Of a stretch of 64,000 nt of DNA, positions 1 through 9,390 are shown piece by piece. Below the pieces are notes generated by a model. It made no database searches. It worked only from the letters and a program-made list of their open reading frames with translations, and was not told where the DNA came from. Made by a program: the position numbers and the translations under genes. The stretch covers positions 2,978,501 through 3,042,500 of the forward strand of contig NZ_CP141212.1 of NCBI RefSeq assembly GCF_035610345.1, given 5' to 3'. This DNA is from Sinorhizobium meliloti. Lineage in GTDB: Bacteria; Pseudomonadota; Alphaproteobacteria; Rhizobiales; Rhizobiaceae. Positions within the stretch are counted from its first letter, which is position 1; every line of letters starts with the position of its first letter.

Positions 1-1
1 T

Positions 2-2260
2 TACCGCGCGAACGACAAACAACGCAGTTCCGTCATGCGCGCAGTGGCGTCCGGAGAGATGGTGCTCGCGGGCCCTGTCGACCTCGTGCAAGGCGGTCGC
101 GGGCTGATCGGCCGCTTCCCCGTAACCACCGGTCCGGAAGGTGGCAGGCGCTTCTGGGGCGTTGTATCAGCGGTGATCGATGTCGATCGCCTTTATCGCG
201 ACAGTGGCCTTTCATCGCCGGCGCTCGACATCGACATCGCCATTGCCGGCCGCGACGGCACGGGGCGCGGCGGCCCGCATTTCTTCGGCGACCCGGCAAT
301 CTTCGAAAGCGCCCCTGTCGAGATGAGCGTATCCTTGCCCGGCGGTTCCTGGCGCATGGCCGCGATCCCCAAAGGCGGTTGGCCGACGACACCGCAGAAT
401 GCGTGGCAGGTCCGCTTCCTCATCATATTCGGCGGCCTGATGATCGTCGCTCCGATGATCGTCGCCGGCCGCCTCATGGCCGAGAGGCAGGCCAACTTTC
501 GCGCATTGAGGCAGAGCAAGGATCAGCTTCAGGAGCTTTCGCACCGGCTGAGGATCGCGCTCGACACTTCGAAGATCGGCATATGGGAGCTCGACGTCGA
601 CAGCGGCACGCTCCTGTGGGACAGCCGCATGAAGGAGCTCTATGGCATCGGATCGTCGATGCGCGCGGTCTACGAGGACTGGCGGAACACGCTTCATCCC
701 GACGATCTCGCCCGTGCCGAGGCGGAATTCGCCGAAACGCTCGCCACGGGCGGCGCATACAACACGGAATTCCGCATCCGCCTCCCGGGTGGGGAAGTCC
801 GCCACGTCCGTGCGATCGGCTCGACCTATGCCGGAACGAACGGCAACAGGAAGATCGTCGGCGTCAACTGGGACGTGACGGCCGACGTGAAGACACGCGC
901 GACGCTGTCGGAGGCCAAACGCCTCGCGGAAGCTCACAGTGCCGAGTTGGAGGCGGCGCGCCATCGCATGGAATTCAACGCGCTGCACGATCCATTGACC
1001 GGTCTGCCCAATCGCCGCTTCCTGGACCAGATTCTCTTCGACCGCAGCCGGCGGGCCGACGCAAATGCGAAGATCAGCATCTTCCATATCGATCTCGACC
1101 GTTTCAAGCAGATCAACGACACGATGGGCCATGCAGCCGGAGACGAAATCCTGAAGCATGCGGCAAGCCTTTTGCGGGACAATGCACGCCAGGACGACTT
1201 CGTCGCCCGGATCGGCGGCGACGAGTTCGTCATCATTCGCGCAAGCGGCGGCGGCGACGAAGACGCGGCCCTGGCTTCCCGCGTGATCGAGGCGATGAGC
1301 GTTCCGGTGCGGTACGAAGATCAGGAATGCCGCATAGGCGTGAGCATCGGGATTGCCGCTCAAACCGATGCGACGGATGACCTTTCCCAGGTACTGGTCA
1401 ACGCCGATATCGCCCTCTACGAGGCCAAGCGCCGGGGCCGCAACCGGCAAGAGACCTTTACGGGTGCGCTTAAGACCGCCGTGCTCCAGACGAAACAGAC
1501 GGCCGACGAGATCCTGCGCGGTCTCGAGCAGAACGAATTCGTCGCATATTTCCAGCCGCAGTTCTGTCCAAGCTCGCTCGACATCATTGGCGTCGAGGCA
1601 CTCGCACGATGGGATCATCCCACCAAGGGGCTCCTCGGCCCGCACGCCTTTCTCAAGACGGCGGAGGACATCAACGTCGTCGCGGCGATCGATCAGAAGA
1701 TTCTCGAACAGGCGCTCTTTCAGATCTATCGCTGGGAGGCAAACGGCATCTACGTGCCGAAGGTGTCGGTCAATCTCTCCTATCCGCGCCTGAGAGACGA
1801 GGGACTGATCGACCGGCTGGAGGAGCTTTCCATACCCGAGGGGCGGCTTTCCTTCGAACTGCTCGAATCGATTTCCTTCGACGAGAACGATGTGATGGTC
1901 ATGTCCAACATCCGGCGCATCAAGGAACTCGGCATCGACATCGAGATCGACGACTTCGGTACCGGCTATGCCTCGATCCTGAGCCTGCTGAAGCTGACGC
2001 CACGCCGCCTGAAGATAGATCGGCAACTGGTGCTGCCTATTCTCGCCTCTCCGGCGGAGCGCCGGCTGGTGGCATCGATCATCGACATCGGCACATCGCT
2101 CGGGATCGAAGTGATCGCCGAAGGTGTCGAAACGCTCGAGCACGCCCGCATCCTCAAGGAAATGGAATGCCATGGTCTGCAGGGCTACGCCTTCGCCCGG
2201 CCGATGAACGCCAACGATCTCGCCACTTTCGTCTTCGAGCGGCGGTGGCGCGCCGCTTGA
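2..2260 (+). CDS. CHASE-PAS-GGDEF-EAL cyclic-di-GMP protein, 5' end missing
   Basis: Bifunctional-looking c-di-GMP signalling protein. The reading frame is open from base 2 with no stop before the first internal ATG at 35, so the true start lies upstream of the window. Counting from that ATG: the end of a periplasmic CHASE-type sensor (about 1-115), a membrane helix (about 127-145), a PAS fold (about 170-290), a GGDEF domain with intact RIGGDEF and an RQDD inhibitory site five residues before it, and an EAL domain (about 480-735) with VEALARW, IDDFGTGY and AEGVET intact. Both cyclase and phosphodiesterase activity are therefore possible. The ligand cannot be read from sequence. It reads towards the pha operon, but a spacer of about 140 bases or more separates them, so it is probably a separate transcript. 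Confidence 0.9.
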   Translation, partial: YRANDKQRSSVMRAVASGEMVLAGPVDLVQGGRGLIGRFPVTTGPEGGRRFWGVVSAVIDVDRLYRDSGLSSPALDIDIAIAGRDGTGRGGPHFFGDPAIFESAPVEMSVSLPGGSWRMAAIPKGGWPTTPQNAWQVRFLIIFGGLMIVAPMIVAGRLMAERQANFRALRQSKDQLQELSHRLRIALDTSKIGIWELDVDSGTLLWDSRMKELYGIGSSMRAVYEDWRNTLHPDDLARAEAEFAETLATGGAYNTEFRIRLPGGEVRHVRAIGSTYAGTNGNRKIVGVNWDVTADVKTRATLSEAKRLAEAHSAELEAARHRMEFNALHDPLTGLPNRRFLDQILFDRSRRADANAKISIFHIDLDRFKQINDTMGHAAGDEILKHAASLLRDNARQDDFVARIGGDEFVIIRASGGGDEDAALASRVIEAMSVPVRYEDQECRIGVSIGIAAQTDATDDLSQVLVNADIALYEAKRRGRNRQETFTGALKTAVLQTKQTADEILRGLEQNEFVAYFQPQFCPSSLDIIGVEALARWDHPTKGLLGPHAFLKTAEDINVVAAIDQKILEQALFQIYRWEANGIYVPKVSVNLSYPRLRDEGLIDRLEELSIPEGRLSFELLESISFDENDVMVMSNIRRIKELGIDIEIDDFGTGYASILSLLKLTPRRLKIDRQLVLPILASPAERRLVASIIDIGTSLGIEVIAEGVETLEHARILKEMECHGLQGYAFARPMNANDLATFVFERRWRAA

Positions 2261-2387
2261 CCGGGATCCGGACCCCGCTTTCAGAGGCGGACTGCACAGA
2301 CGCGGCATTTTCTTGCTTCTAAGGCTTGGCAGCCGTCCGGAAAATAGTCATAAAAACATATGCCTCCTGCCGCTGATGCGAACGCGC

Positions 2388-2469
2388 GGACCTCGTCCGC
2401 GTGACCCGTCCGGCGTCAGTCCTCGGGGGACCGAAGTCCCGACCTCCAATACACTCGGAAGGAGACAAA
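2388..2469 (+). promoter_or_regulatory. Structured leader of the pha operon
   Basis: Two short hairpins lie directly before the phaAB ribosome binding site: GCGGAC/GTCCGC at about 2387-2401 and GGGAC-CGAA-GTCCC at about 2427-2440. The strong Shine-Dalgarno GGAAGGAG (2457-2464) follows. A translational control role is inference; no known riboswitch class was recognised. Confidence 0.35.
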
Positions 2470-5400
2470 ACGATCGAATACGCGGAGAAATTGCTTTCTG
2501 TTTTCATTCTTCTCCCCTTCGCGGGAAGCCTCATTGCAATCTTCTTCCCGTCCGATCAGCGCGGTGCGATTTCCTGGTTTGCAGGTGCGATCGCGCTTGT
2601 CTGCTTCCTGGTGACCGCCGGCCTCTACCCCTACGTCGCCTCGGGCGGCGTCCTCCATTACCGGATCGACTGGGTTCCGCAACTCGGGCTGAACTTCACC
2701 CTCCGGATGGACGGCTTCGCCTGGCTGTTTTCGGCACTGATCACGGCGATCGGCGTTCTCGTCGTCCTTTATGCCCGCTACTATATGGCCGAGGAGGACC
2801 CGGTCCCGCGCTTTTTCGCGCTGTTCCTCGCCTTCATGGGATCGATGCTGGGCGTCGTTCTTTCCGGCAACCTCATTCTGCTCGCCGTCTTCTGGGAGCT
2901 GACCAGCATCGTCTCCTTCCTGCTGATCGGCTATTGGCACCATAACGCACACGCCCGCGACGGCGCCCGCATGGCGCTGACGATTACCGGCATGGGCGGC
3001 CTCGCCATGTTCGTCGGCCTGATACTCATCGGCAAGATCGTCGGCAGCTACGAACTCGACGCGGTTCTCGCCTCGGGCGACGCGATCCGCAACCATCCGC
3101 TCTATGGCACGGTACTTGTCCTCGTCCTGCTCGGGGCGTTGACGAAGAGCGCCCAGTTCCCCTTCCATTTCTGGCTGCCGCACGCGATGGCGGCCCCGAC
3201 GCCGGTTTCGGCCTATCTGCATTCGGCGACGATGGTGAAGGCCGGCGTCTTCCTGCTCGTGCGGTTCTGGCCGGTAATGGCCGGCACGGATGCCTGGTTC
3301 TGGATCGTGGGCCTTGCGGGCCTCACAACGCTCCTGCTCGGCGCCTATTTCGCGATTTTTCAGCAGGATCTGAAAGGACTCCTCGCCTATTCGACGATCA
3401 GTCATCTCGGGCTCATCACCGTTCTCCTGAGCCTCGGCAGTCCGCTGGCGGCCGTCGCCGCGGTCTTTCATATCGTCAACCACGCGACCTTCAAGGCCTC
3501 CCTCTTCATGGCGGCCGGCATCATCGACCACGAAAGCGGCACCCGCGACATGCGCAGGCTGAGCGGGCTTTTCCACTTCATGCCGATCACCGCGACGCTC
3601 GCCATGGTGGCGAGTGCCGCCATGGCCGGCGTGCCGCTGCTCAACGGCTTTCTCTCCAAGGAGATGTTCTTCGCCGAGGCGATCGAGACGCATCTCGTCA
3701 ACCCGCTCGACACGGTTACGCCCTATGTGGCGACGATCGCGGGCATGTTTGCAGTCACCTATTCCCTCCGCTTCATCCACGGCGTCTTCTTCGGCCGGCC
3801 ACCGGCGGACCTCCCGAGAAAACCGCATGAGCCACCCCGCTGGATGCGGGCGCCGGTCGACTTCCTCGTTCTTGCCTGTCTGGTCGTCGGTATTATTCCC
3901 GCCCAGACGATCGGTCCCTTCCTTCACACGGCCGTTCTCTCGGTCCTGCGCGAGGGAACGCCCGATTACAGCCTTTCGGTCTGGCACGGCTGGAACATTC
4001 CGCTGATCATGAGCTTCGTCGCGCTTTCGGGCGGCATCGGCCTCTACTTCCTGATGCGCTCCTATCTGGCGACGGCCGTCGAGGGTCCGCCGGTCTTCCG
4101 CCTGCTCCAGGGGCAGCGCATTTTCGAGCGCGTGCTGGTAACGCTTTCCTGGAAGTGGGCTCGATGGCTCGAACAGCGGCTCGGCACGCGTCGCCTGCAG
4201 CCGCAGATGCGTCTCCTCGTCTTTCTTGCGCTTGCGGCAGGGGCATCGCCGCTTCTTCTCGGCAATTTCGAACTGCCGCCGCTCGTGATCCGCGGCATCG
4301 ATCCCGCCTTCGCCCTGCTTTGGGCGATCGGCATCGCCTGCGCCATCGGCTCCGCCTATCAGGCGAAATTCCACCGTCTCGCCTCGCTGGTCCTCCTCGG
4401 CGGAGCAGGGCTCGTCACCTGCATCACCTTCGTCTGGCTTTCCGCACCCGATCTTGCGGTCACGCAGCTCCTCGTGGAGATCGTCACCACCGTGCTCATT
4501 CTGCTCGGATTGCGCTGGCTTCCGAAGCGCATCGAGGAGCCGAAGGCGGCGGAGGACATCTCGATCAGGGTCCGCCTGAGACGCTTGCGCGATCTGCTGC
4601 TGGCGATCGGCGCCGGCGGGGGAATGATGCTCATCGCCTACACGGTGATGACGCGGCCCCTCCCCGAAACCATCGCCAGCTATTTCCTCGAGCGCGCCTA
4701 TCGGGAGGGCGGCGGCACAAATGTCGTCAACGTCATCCTCGTCGATTTCCGCGGCTTCGATACGCTTGGCGAGATCGCCGTGCTCTGCATCGTCGCGCTC
4801 ACGGTCTTCGCGCTTCTCCTGCGCTTCCGCCCCCAGTCCGACAGCCTGGAGACGCCGGAGCAGCAAAGGGTGCAGAACGCCTTCGACGACGATCATCCCG
4901 ACCGCGCCGCCGGCGACAGCGTCGCCGAATATCTCTTCATCCCGGCAGTGATCATGCGCTGGATGTTTCCGGTCACAGGAATGCTCGCGGCCTTTCTCTT
5001 CCTGCGCGGACATGATCTGCCGGGGGGCGGCTTTGCCGCCGGCATCGCCATGTCGATCGGCTTTATCCTGCAATATATGTCCGGCGGAACCCGCTGGGTC
5101 GAGGAACGGCTCCGCATCCATCCGCTTCGCTGGATGAGCATCGGCCTGCTGGTCGCGACGGCCACGGGCGTCGGGTCCTGGTTCTTCGGCTATCCCTTCC
5201 TCACCTCCCACGCGCAATATGCAAGCCTGCCGGTCGTCGGCAAGTTTCCGCTCGCAAGCGCGATCCTCTTCGACCTCGGCGTCTTCTCGCTGGTGCTCGG
5301 CGCCACCGTTCTCATCCTCATCGCGCTGGCGCACCAGTCGGTCCGTGCGCCGCGTGCGCATGCGAAGGCCGCACGCTCGGACAAGGAGGCGGCGCGCTAA
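2401..5400 (+). CDS. phaAB: K+/H+ (Mrp-type) antiporter subunit A/B fusion
   Basis: Largest membrane subunit of the multisubunit cation/proton antiporter called Pha in rhizobia and Mrp/Mnh elsewhere. The first about 750 residues are the NADH-dehydrogenase ND5-like MrpA part, with LLGALTKSAQFPFHFWLP followed by APTPVSAYLHSATMVKAG; the last about 170 are MrpB-like (MFPVTGMLAAFLFLRGHDLPGGGF). Subunits A and B are thus one chain, the normal arrangement in Sinorhizobium. The start is uncertain. The longest frame opens with GTG 2401, which has no ribosome binding site and lies in a hairpin. The good site GGAAGGAG (2457-2464) is five bases before an in-frame ACG at 2470, exactly where homologues should begin. 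The next gene overlaps the stop by one base, so the operon is translationally coupled. Confidence 0.93.
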   Translation: MTRPASVLGGPKSRPPIHSEGDKTIEYAEKLLSVFILLPFAGSLIAIFFPSDQRGAISWFAGAIALVCFLVTAGLYPYVASGGVLHYRIDWVPQLGLNFTLRMDGFAWLFSALITAIGVLVVLYARYYMAEEDPVPRFFALFLAFMGSMLGVVLSGNLILLAVFWELTSIVSFLLIGYWHHNAHARDGARMALTITGMGGLAMFVGLILIGKIVGSYELDAVLASGDAIRNHPLYGTVLVLVLLGALTKSAQFPFHFWLPHAMAAPTPVSAYLHSATMVKAGVFLLVRFWPVMAGTDAWFWIVGLAGLTTLLLGAYFAIFQQDLKGLLAYSTISHLGLITVLLSLGSPLAAVAAVFHIVNHATFKASLFMAAGIIDHESGTRDMRRLSGLFHFMPITATLAMVASAAMAGVPLLNGFLSKEMFFAEAIETHLVNPLDTVTPYVATIAGMFAVTYSLRFIHGVFFGRPPADLPRKPHEPPRWMRAPVDFLVLACLVVGIIPAQTIGPFLHTAVLSVLREGTPDYSLSVWHGWNIPLIMSFVALSGGIGLYFLMRSYLATAVEGPPVFRLLQGQRIFERVLVTLSWKWARWLEQRLGTRRLQPQMRLLVFLALAAGASPLLLGNFELPPLVIRGIDPAFALLWAIGIACAIGSAYQAKFHRLASLVLLGGAGLVTCITFVWLSAPDLAVTQLLVEIVTTVLILLGLRWLPKRIEEPKAAEDISIRVRLRRLRDLLLAIGAGGGMMLIAYTVMTRPLPETIASYFLERAYREGGGTNVVNVILVDFRGFDTLGEIAVLCIVALTVFALLLRFRPQSDSLETPEQQRVQNAFDDDHPDRAAGDSVAEYLFIPAVIMRWMFPVTGMLAAFLFLRGHDLPGGGFAAGIAMSIGFILQYMSGGTRWVEERLRIHPLRWMSIGLLVATATGVGSWFFGYPFLTSHAQYASLPVVGKFPLASAILFDLGVFSLVLGATVLILIALAHQSVRAPRAHAKAARSDKEAAR

Positions 5401-5747
5401 TGGAACTCATTCTTTCGGCCGGGATCGGCACGCTGACCGCATCGGGCGTCTATCTTCTCCTGAGGCCGCGAACATACCAGGTGATCATCGGGCTTTCGCT
5501 GCTCTCCTTCGCCGTCAATCTCTTCATCTTCGGCATGGGCCGGTTGCGGGTGAACGGCCCTCCGATCCTCGATCCCGGCGGCGTCGGCGATCTCGCCCGC
5601 TATACCGACCCGGTGCCGCAGGCACTGGTGCTGACGGCGATCGTCATCGGCTTCGCCATGACCGCACTTTTCCTCGTGGTGCTGCTCGCCTCCCGCGGCT
5701 TCACCGGAACCGACCATGTGGACGGAAGGGAGCAGCGCGGTGACTGA
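5400..5747 (+). CDS. phaC: Antiporter subunit C
   Basis: Small hydrophobic subunit (115 aa) of the Mrp-type antiporter, homologous to complex I subunit NuoK/ND4L. Three membrane segments are visible (about 3-22, 28-47, 72-97), with the typical GVYLLLRPRTYQVIIGLSLLS start and a PVPQALVLTAIVIGFAMTA stretch near the third helix. The ATG overlaps the last base of phaAB (taATG). The gene ends eight bases inside phaD, so translation is probably coupled across A-C-D. Confidence 0.93.
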   Translation: MELILSAGIGTLTASGVYLLLRPRTYQVIIGLSLLSFAVNLFIFGMGRLRVNGPPILDPGGVGDLARYTDPVPQALVLTAIVIGFAMTALFLVVLLASRGFTGTDHVDGREQRGD

Positions 5748-7359
5748 TTGGCTCGATCATCTTCTCATCCTGCCGATCCTCCTGCCGCTTGCCGTGGCTG
5801 CGGTGCTGATCCCGATCAACGAGCGCGACCGCACATTGAAGGGGGCCATCGGCTTCGCGTCCACGCTCGTCGTCTTCATCCTCTCGATGATCCTCATGCG
5901 ACTTGCCGCGGCCGGCACCGGCAGCCTGCCCGGATCAGGGGTCTATCAGCTCGGCAATTGGCCCGCCCCCTTCGGGATCGTCCTCGTGCTCGACCGCCTG
6001 TCGGCCCTGATGCTGTGCCTGACGAGCGGCCTTGCACTCGCCGCGCAGGCCTATTCCATGGCGCGGTGGCACACGGCCGGGCATCACTTCCATTCGCTTT
6101 TCCAGCTTCTCGTAGCCGGTCTCAACGGCGCCTTTCTCACGGGCGACCTCTTCAATCTCTTCGTCTTTTTCGAAATGATGCTGGCCGCCTCCTATGGCCT
6201 GCTCCTGCACGGCTCCGGTCCGCTGCGCGTGAAGGCGGGGCTGCATTATATCGCCGTCAACCTCGCCGCCTCGGCGCTGTTCCTGATCGGCGTCAGCCTG
6301 ATCTACGGCGCCGCCGGCACGCTCAACATGGCCGACCTCGCGACGAAGCTCGCAGCCCTCGAACCGAGAAGCAGAACACTCGTCGAAATGGGCTCGGCCA
6401 TCCTCGGCGTCGCCTTTCTCGTCAAGGCGGGCATGTGGCCGCTCAGCTTCTGGCTGCCGACGGCCTATGCCGCGGCGACGCCGCCGGTCGCAGGCGTCTT
6501 CGCGGTCCTGACCAAAGTCGGCATCTACGTCATCATCCGCCTGCATCTGCTCGTCTTCGGCACTGCGGCGGGCACATCGTCCGGTTTCGGCCAGGACTGG
6601 CTCGTCACCGGGGGAATGCTGACGATCGCCTTCGGCGGTATCGGCGTGCTCGCCTCGCAGGCGATGGGCCGTCTTGCGGGCTACTCCGTTCTCGTATCCT
6701 CGGGGACCCTGCTCGCCGCGGTTGGCCTCGGCCACGACGGAATGCTCGCCGGCGCACTCTTCTATCTTGTCAGCTCGACACTGACGATCGGGGCCTTCTT
6801 CCTGTTGATCGAGCTCGTCGAACGCGGCCGGGACGCCGGCGCCGACGTTCTGGCCGTGACGATGGAAGCCTATGGCGATTTTGACGAGGACGAGGAGGAG
6901 GAAGAGGTCGGCGTCGCCATTCCCGGCACGATGGCCGTTCTCGGCCTCTGCTTCTGCCTCTGTGCCCTGCTGCTGGCCGGCCTGCCGCCTTTCTCCGGCT
7001 TCATCGCCAAATTCGCGCTCATCAGCGGCCTCTTCGACATGCCGGGCGCCGAGCTCGCGACCGCGATATCCGCCGCCGACTGGACCTATGTCACTCTCCT
7101 CATCCTGTCCGGGCTCGCTGCCATGATCGCGATGAACCGCATCGGCATCCGAACGTTCTGGGCGTCGATCGAGGGTACGATCCCGCGGGTCGTGGTGATC
7201 GAGATCACGCCGGTCGTCGTCCTGCTCGCAGCCTGCATCTTCCTGAGCCTGCAGGCGGGGCCCGCGATGCGCTACATGCAGGCGACGGCTGACGATCTGC
7301 TCGCGCCCCTCACCCACAGCGAGCGCGTGCTTTCGGCGCCGCGGGCCGGGAGCCAGTAG
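5740..7359 (+). CDS. phaD: Antiporter subunit D
   Basis: ND2/ND4-like proton-channel subunit of the Pha/Mrp antiporter, with about 14 membrane helices. The family core is present: the ELM-like segment FNLFVFFEMMLAASYGLL and LVKAGMWPLSFWLPTAYAAATPPV, holding the lysine used in proton transfer. An acidic cytoplasmic loop (DFDEDEEEEEVG, about 385-400) stands out. GTG 5740 is preferred because GGAAGGGAG sits seven bases before it; an in-frame ATG at 5716 adds eight residues but lacks such a site. The gene overlaps phaC and is followed two bases later by phaE. Confidence 0.92.
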   Translation: MTDWLDHLLILPILLPLAVAAVLIPINERDRTLKGAIGFASTLVVFILSMILMRLAAAGTGSLPGSGVYQLGNWPAPFGIVLVLDRLSALMLCLTSGLALAAQAYSMARWHTAGHHFHSLFQLLVAGLNGAFLTGDLFNLFVFFEMMLAASYGLLLHGSGPLRVKAGLHYIAVNLAASALFLIGVSLIYGAAGTLNMADLATKLAALEPRSRTLVEMGSAILGVAFLVKAGMWPLSFWLPTAYAAATPPVAGVFAVLTKVGIYVIIRLHLLVFGTAAGTSSGFGQDWLVTGGMLTIAFGGIGVLASQAMGRLAGYSVLVSSGTLLAAVGLGHDGMLAGALFYLVSSTLTIGAFFLLIELVERGRDAGADVLAVTMEAYGDFDEDEEEEEVGVAIPGTMAVLGLCFCLCALLLAGLPPFSGFIAKFALISGLFDMPGAELATAISAADWTYVTLLILSGLAAMIAMNRIGIRTFWASIEGTIPRVVVIEITPVVVLLAACIFLSLQAGPAMRYMQATADDLLAPLTHSERVLSAPRAGSQ

Positions 7360-7361
7360 CG

Positions 7362-7847
7362 ATGCGTACCTGGTTCCCCTACCCGCTGCTCTCGATCGCG
7401 CTCCTCCTCATGTGGCTGCTTCTGAGCCAGTCCGTGGCGCCGGGCTCAATCGTCCTCGGCCTGGTGGTCAGCACGGCTCTCGCATGGGTGACGCTCAACC
7501 TGCAGCCCGCCCGCTCGCGTCTCCACCGCTGGAGCCGGATCGCCGGATTCATCCTGCGCGTCGTCGGCGACGTTATCCGCTCCAATATCGCCGTCACGCT
7601 CATCATCCTGCGCGCAGGCAGGCGTCCGGTGAATGCGGGCTTCATGACGGTCAGCCTCGATCTCGCCGACGAGAACGCCCTGGCGCTGCTCGCCTGCGTC
7701 GTCACGGCGACGCCGGGCACCGCATGGCTCGAATATGACCGTCGCCGGAAGATCCTGCTCTTCCACGTGCTCGACATCGACAACGAGGACCTGTGGCGGA
7801 AAACGATCACGCGCTATGCGGCCGATTTGAAGGAGATATTCGAATGA
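7362..7847 (+). CDS. phaE: Antiporter subunit E
   Basis: MrpE-type subunit, 161 aa, with two or three N-terminal membrane helices (about 5-45 and 60-80) and a cytoplasmic C-terminal half containing the family signature VVTATPGTAWLEYD. It is needed for assembly of Mrp-type antiporters and has no respiratory-complex homologue. Its stop overlaps the phaF start in ATGATG, so coupled translation is likely. Confidence 0.92.
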   Translation: MRTWFPYPLLSIALLLMWLLLSQSVAPGSIVLGLVVSTALAWVTLNLQPARSRLHRWSRIAGFILRVVGDVIRSNIAVTLIILRAGRRPVNAGFMTVSLDLADENALALLACVVTATPGTAWLEYDRRRKILLFHVLDIDNEDLWRKTITRYAADLKEIFE

Positions 7848-8125
7848 TGGAGCTTGCCGTCGTCTGGTCCGTGCTCGTCGCACAGACCATGCTTGCGCTG
7901 GCCATGGCCTTCGCGCTCTACCGCATGGCCAGAGGACCGAGGGCCCAGGACCGCATTCTCGGTCTCGACACGCTCTACATCAATGCGATGCTGATGCTCA
8001 TCACCTTCGGTATCCGTACGGCGAATACGGTCTATTTCGAAACGGCGCTGATCATCGCAGTGATCGGCTTCGCCTCGTCCATCGCGTTGGCAAAATTCCT
8101 GATGCGCGGCGAGGTGATCGAATGA
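7844..8125 (+). CDS. phaF: Antiporter subunit F
   Basis: MrpF-type subunit of 93 aa with three membrane helices and the family motif RMARGPRAQDRILGLDTLYIN. The start ATG 7844 overlaps the phaE stop; AAGGAGA (about 7830-7836) is about seven bases before it. An in-frame upstream extension to 7793 lies wholly inside phaE and lacks a binding site. A second ATG follows immediately, so the first methionine may be either one. The stop overlaps the phaG start by four bases. Confidence 0.92.
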   Translation: MMELAVVWSVLVAQTMLALAMAFALYRMARGPRAQDRILGLDTLYINAMLMLITFGIRTANTVYFETALIIAVIGFASSIALAKFLMRGEVIE

Positions 8126-8487
8126 GCCATCTGACCGACCTTCCGCCATGGGCGGCGCTGCTCGTCTGCGGCCTGATGCTTATCGGCGCCGCGACCACCC
8201 TGATAGGATCGCTCGGGCTCCTGCGCCTGCCCGACTTCTACGCGCGCCTGCACGCCCCGACGATCGCGACCAGCGGCGGCACCATCCTCCTCTGCCTCGC
8301 GTCCATCCTCTGCTTCGCCGTCCTGCAGAGCCGCTGGGTGTTCCACGAAGTCCTCATCATCTTCTTCGTGACGGTGACGACGCCCGTGACCCTGATGCTG
8401 CTTGGCCAGGCGACCCTGTACCGCGACCGCTTCGAGGAACGGCCAGGCGTGCCGCCCAAGCAGAAACCCGCACCGGGTGAAGAATAG
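8122..8487 (+). CDS. phaG: Antiporter subunit G
   Basis: MrpG-type subunit, 121 aa, last gene of the pha operon. Three membrane helices and the conserved GSLGLLRLPDFYARLHAPT segment, followed by TSGGTILLC, identify the family. Start and phaF stop share ATGA. The gene stops at 8487 and abuts head to tail the stop codon of the convergent quinone reductase gene, leaving no room for a separate terminator. Confidence 0.93.
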   Translation: MSHLTDLPPWAALLVCGLMLIGAATTLIGSLGLLRLPDFYARLHAPTIATSGGTILLCLASILCFAVLQSRWVFHEVLIIFFVTVTTPVTLMLLGQATLYRDRFEERPGVPPKQKPAPGEE

Positions 8488-9300
8488 CTACTCGCCCGCC
8501 TGACGAAGCGCCTCCCGCGTCTCATCCAGGTGAAGCGCAAAACCGGACGCAGTCTGGTCTTCCAGTCCGGGGCGGAGCTGCATGCTTGGAATGAGATAGT
8601 CTCCGCCATTTTGCTGCCTAAATGGAATGGGTGAGACGGTCCCGATCGTCCGCATCCTTTCCCGAAGACCCTCAGCGGCCTCAGTGAATCCGGCTTCGTC
8701 GAGGCGATCGGCGCGATAAGCCACGAAGGGAGGAAGCACGTCATAGCCGGGATAATAGAGGATGCCGTGATTGATCGGGAACAGAAGGTCGTCGATCGGT
8801 CCGTTCACCCCGCGGGCCGAATAGTGCTCTTCCCAACCCCCGGCGGTGACGATCAGCATCGCGCGTTTGCCTGCCAGGTTGCCTTCGCCATAGCGGTCGC
8901 CCCAGCGCTTGTCGCTATGCTCGCCGACGCCATAGGCGAAACCGTAGGCGAACACCCGATCGACCCAGCCCTTGAGAATGGCAGGCATGGAAAACCACCA
9001 GAGCGGGAATTGGAGGATCAGAACGTCGGCCCACAGCAGCTTGTCGATCTCCGCCCTTACATCTTCCGTCAAAGCACCGGTTTCGAAGGCGTTCTTGGAC
9101 GCCGCGACCGGCACCAGCCGCGCATCCGGCGGCAAAAGGGGGAAATCGGCGTGACCGACTTCGGACTTCCAGCCGTCGGCATAGAGGTCAGAGATCCGCA
9201 CTTCGTGACCTTGGGTCATGAGCTCCTCGACGGCGACGTCGCGGAGCGCTCCGTTGAGCGAACGCGATTCAGGGTGGGCAAAGACGAGCAGAATTTTCAT
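8488..9300 (-). CDS. NAD(P)H dehydrogenase (quinone), flavodoxin-like fold
   Basis: Flavin-dependent quinone reductase of the NQO1/KefF/MdaB superfamily, 270 aa. The N-terminus MKILLVFAHPESRSLNGAL is the FMN/FAD phosphate-binding strand and loop; LLWADVLILQFPLWWFSMPAILKGWVDRV is the second flavin-binding signature. Likely role: two-electron reduction of quinones or related electrophiles in the cytosol. It is divergent from a LysR-family gene with 90 bases between the starts, so that regulator probably controls it. The physiological substrate is not evident. Confidence 0.88.
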   Translation of the reverse strand: MKILLVFAHPESRSLNGALRDVAVEELMTQGHEVRISDLYADGWKSEVGHADFPLLPPDARLVPVAASKNAFETGALTEDVRAEIDKLLWADVLILQFPLWWFSMPAILKGWVDRVFAYGFAYGVGEHSDKRWGDRYGEGNLAGKRAMLIVTAGGWEEHYSARGVNGPIDDLLFPINHGILYYPGYDVLPPFVAYRADRLDEAGFTEAAEGLRERMRTIGTVSPIPFRQQNGGDYLIPSMQLRPGLEDQTASGFALHLDETREALRQAGE

Positions 9301-9349
9301 GGATCATTCTCCTGATAGTAGGTTGCCTCACTGTAGCCGGAGCATCAGT

Positions 9350-9370
9350 ATTCCACTATATGTCTGGAAT
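9350..9370. promoter_or_regulatory. Candidate LysR operator (ATTCC-N11-GGAAT)
   Basis: A perfect 5+5 inverted repeat, ATTCC and GGAAT separated by 11 bases, lies in the 90-base region between the divergent quinone reductase and LysR genes. This is the T-N11-A geometry of LysR-type binding sites. No binding is shown by sequence alone. Confidence 0.5.
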
Positions 9371-9390
9371 GGATATGATTGAGCCATATA

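Noticed and set aside
212..2308. 698-codon open frame antisense to the GGDEF-EAL gene
   Set aside because: Long antisense frames are expected at this GC content; the plus strand carries intact domain motifs in order.
2416..5361. 981-codon open frame antisense to phaAB
   Set aside because: Composition is charged and repetitive, a mirror image of hydrophobic codons; no family pattern.
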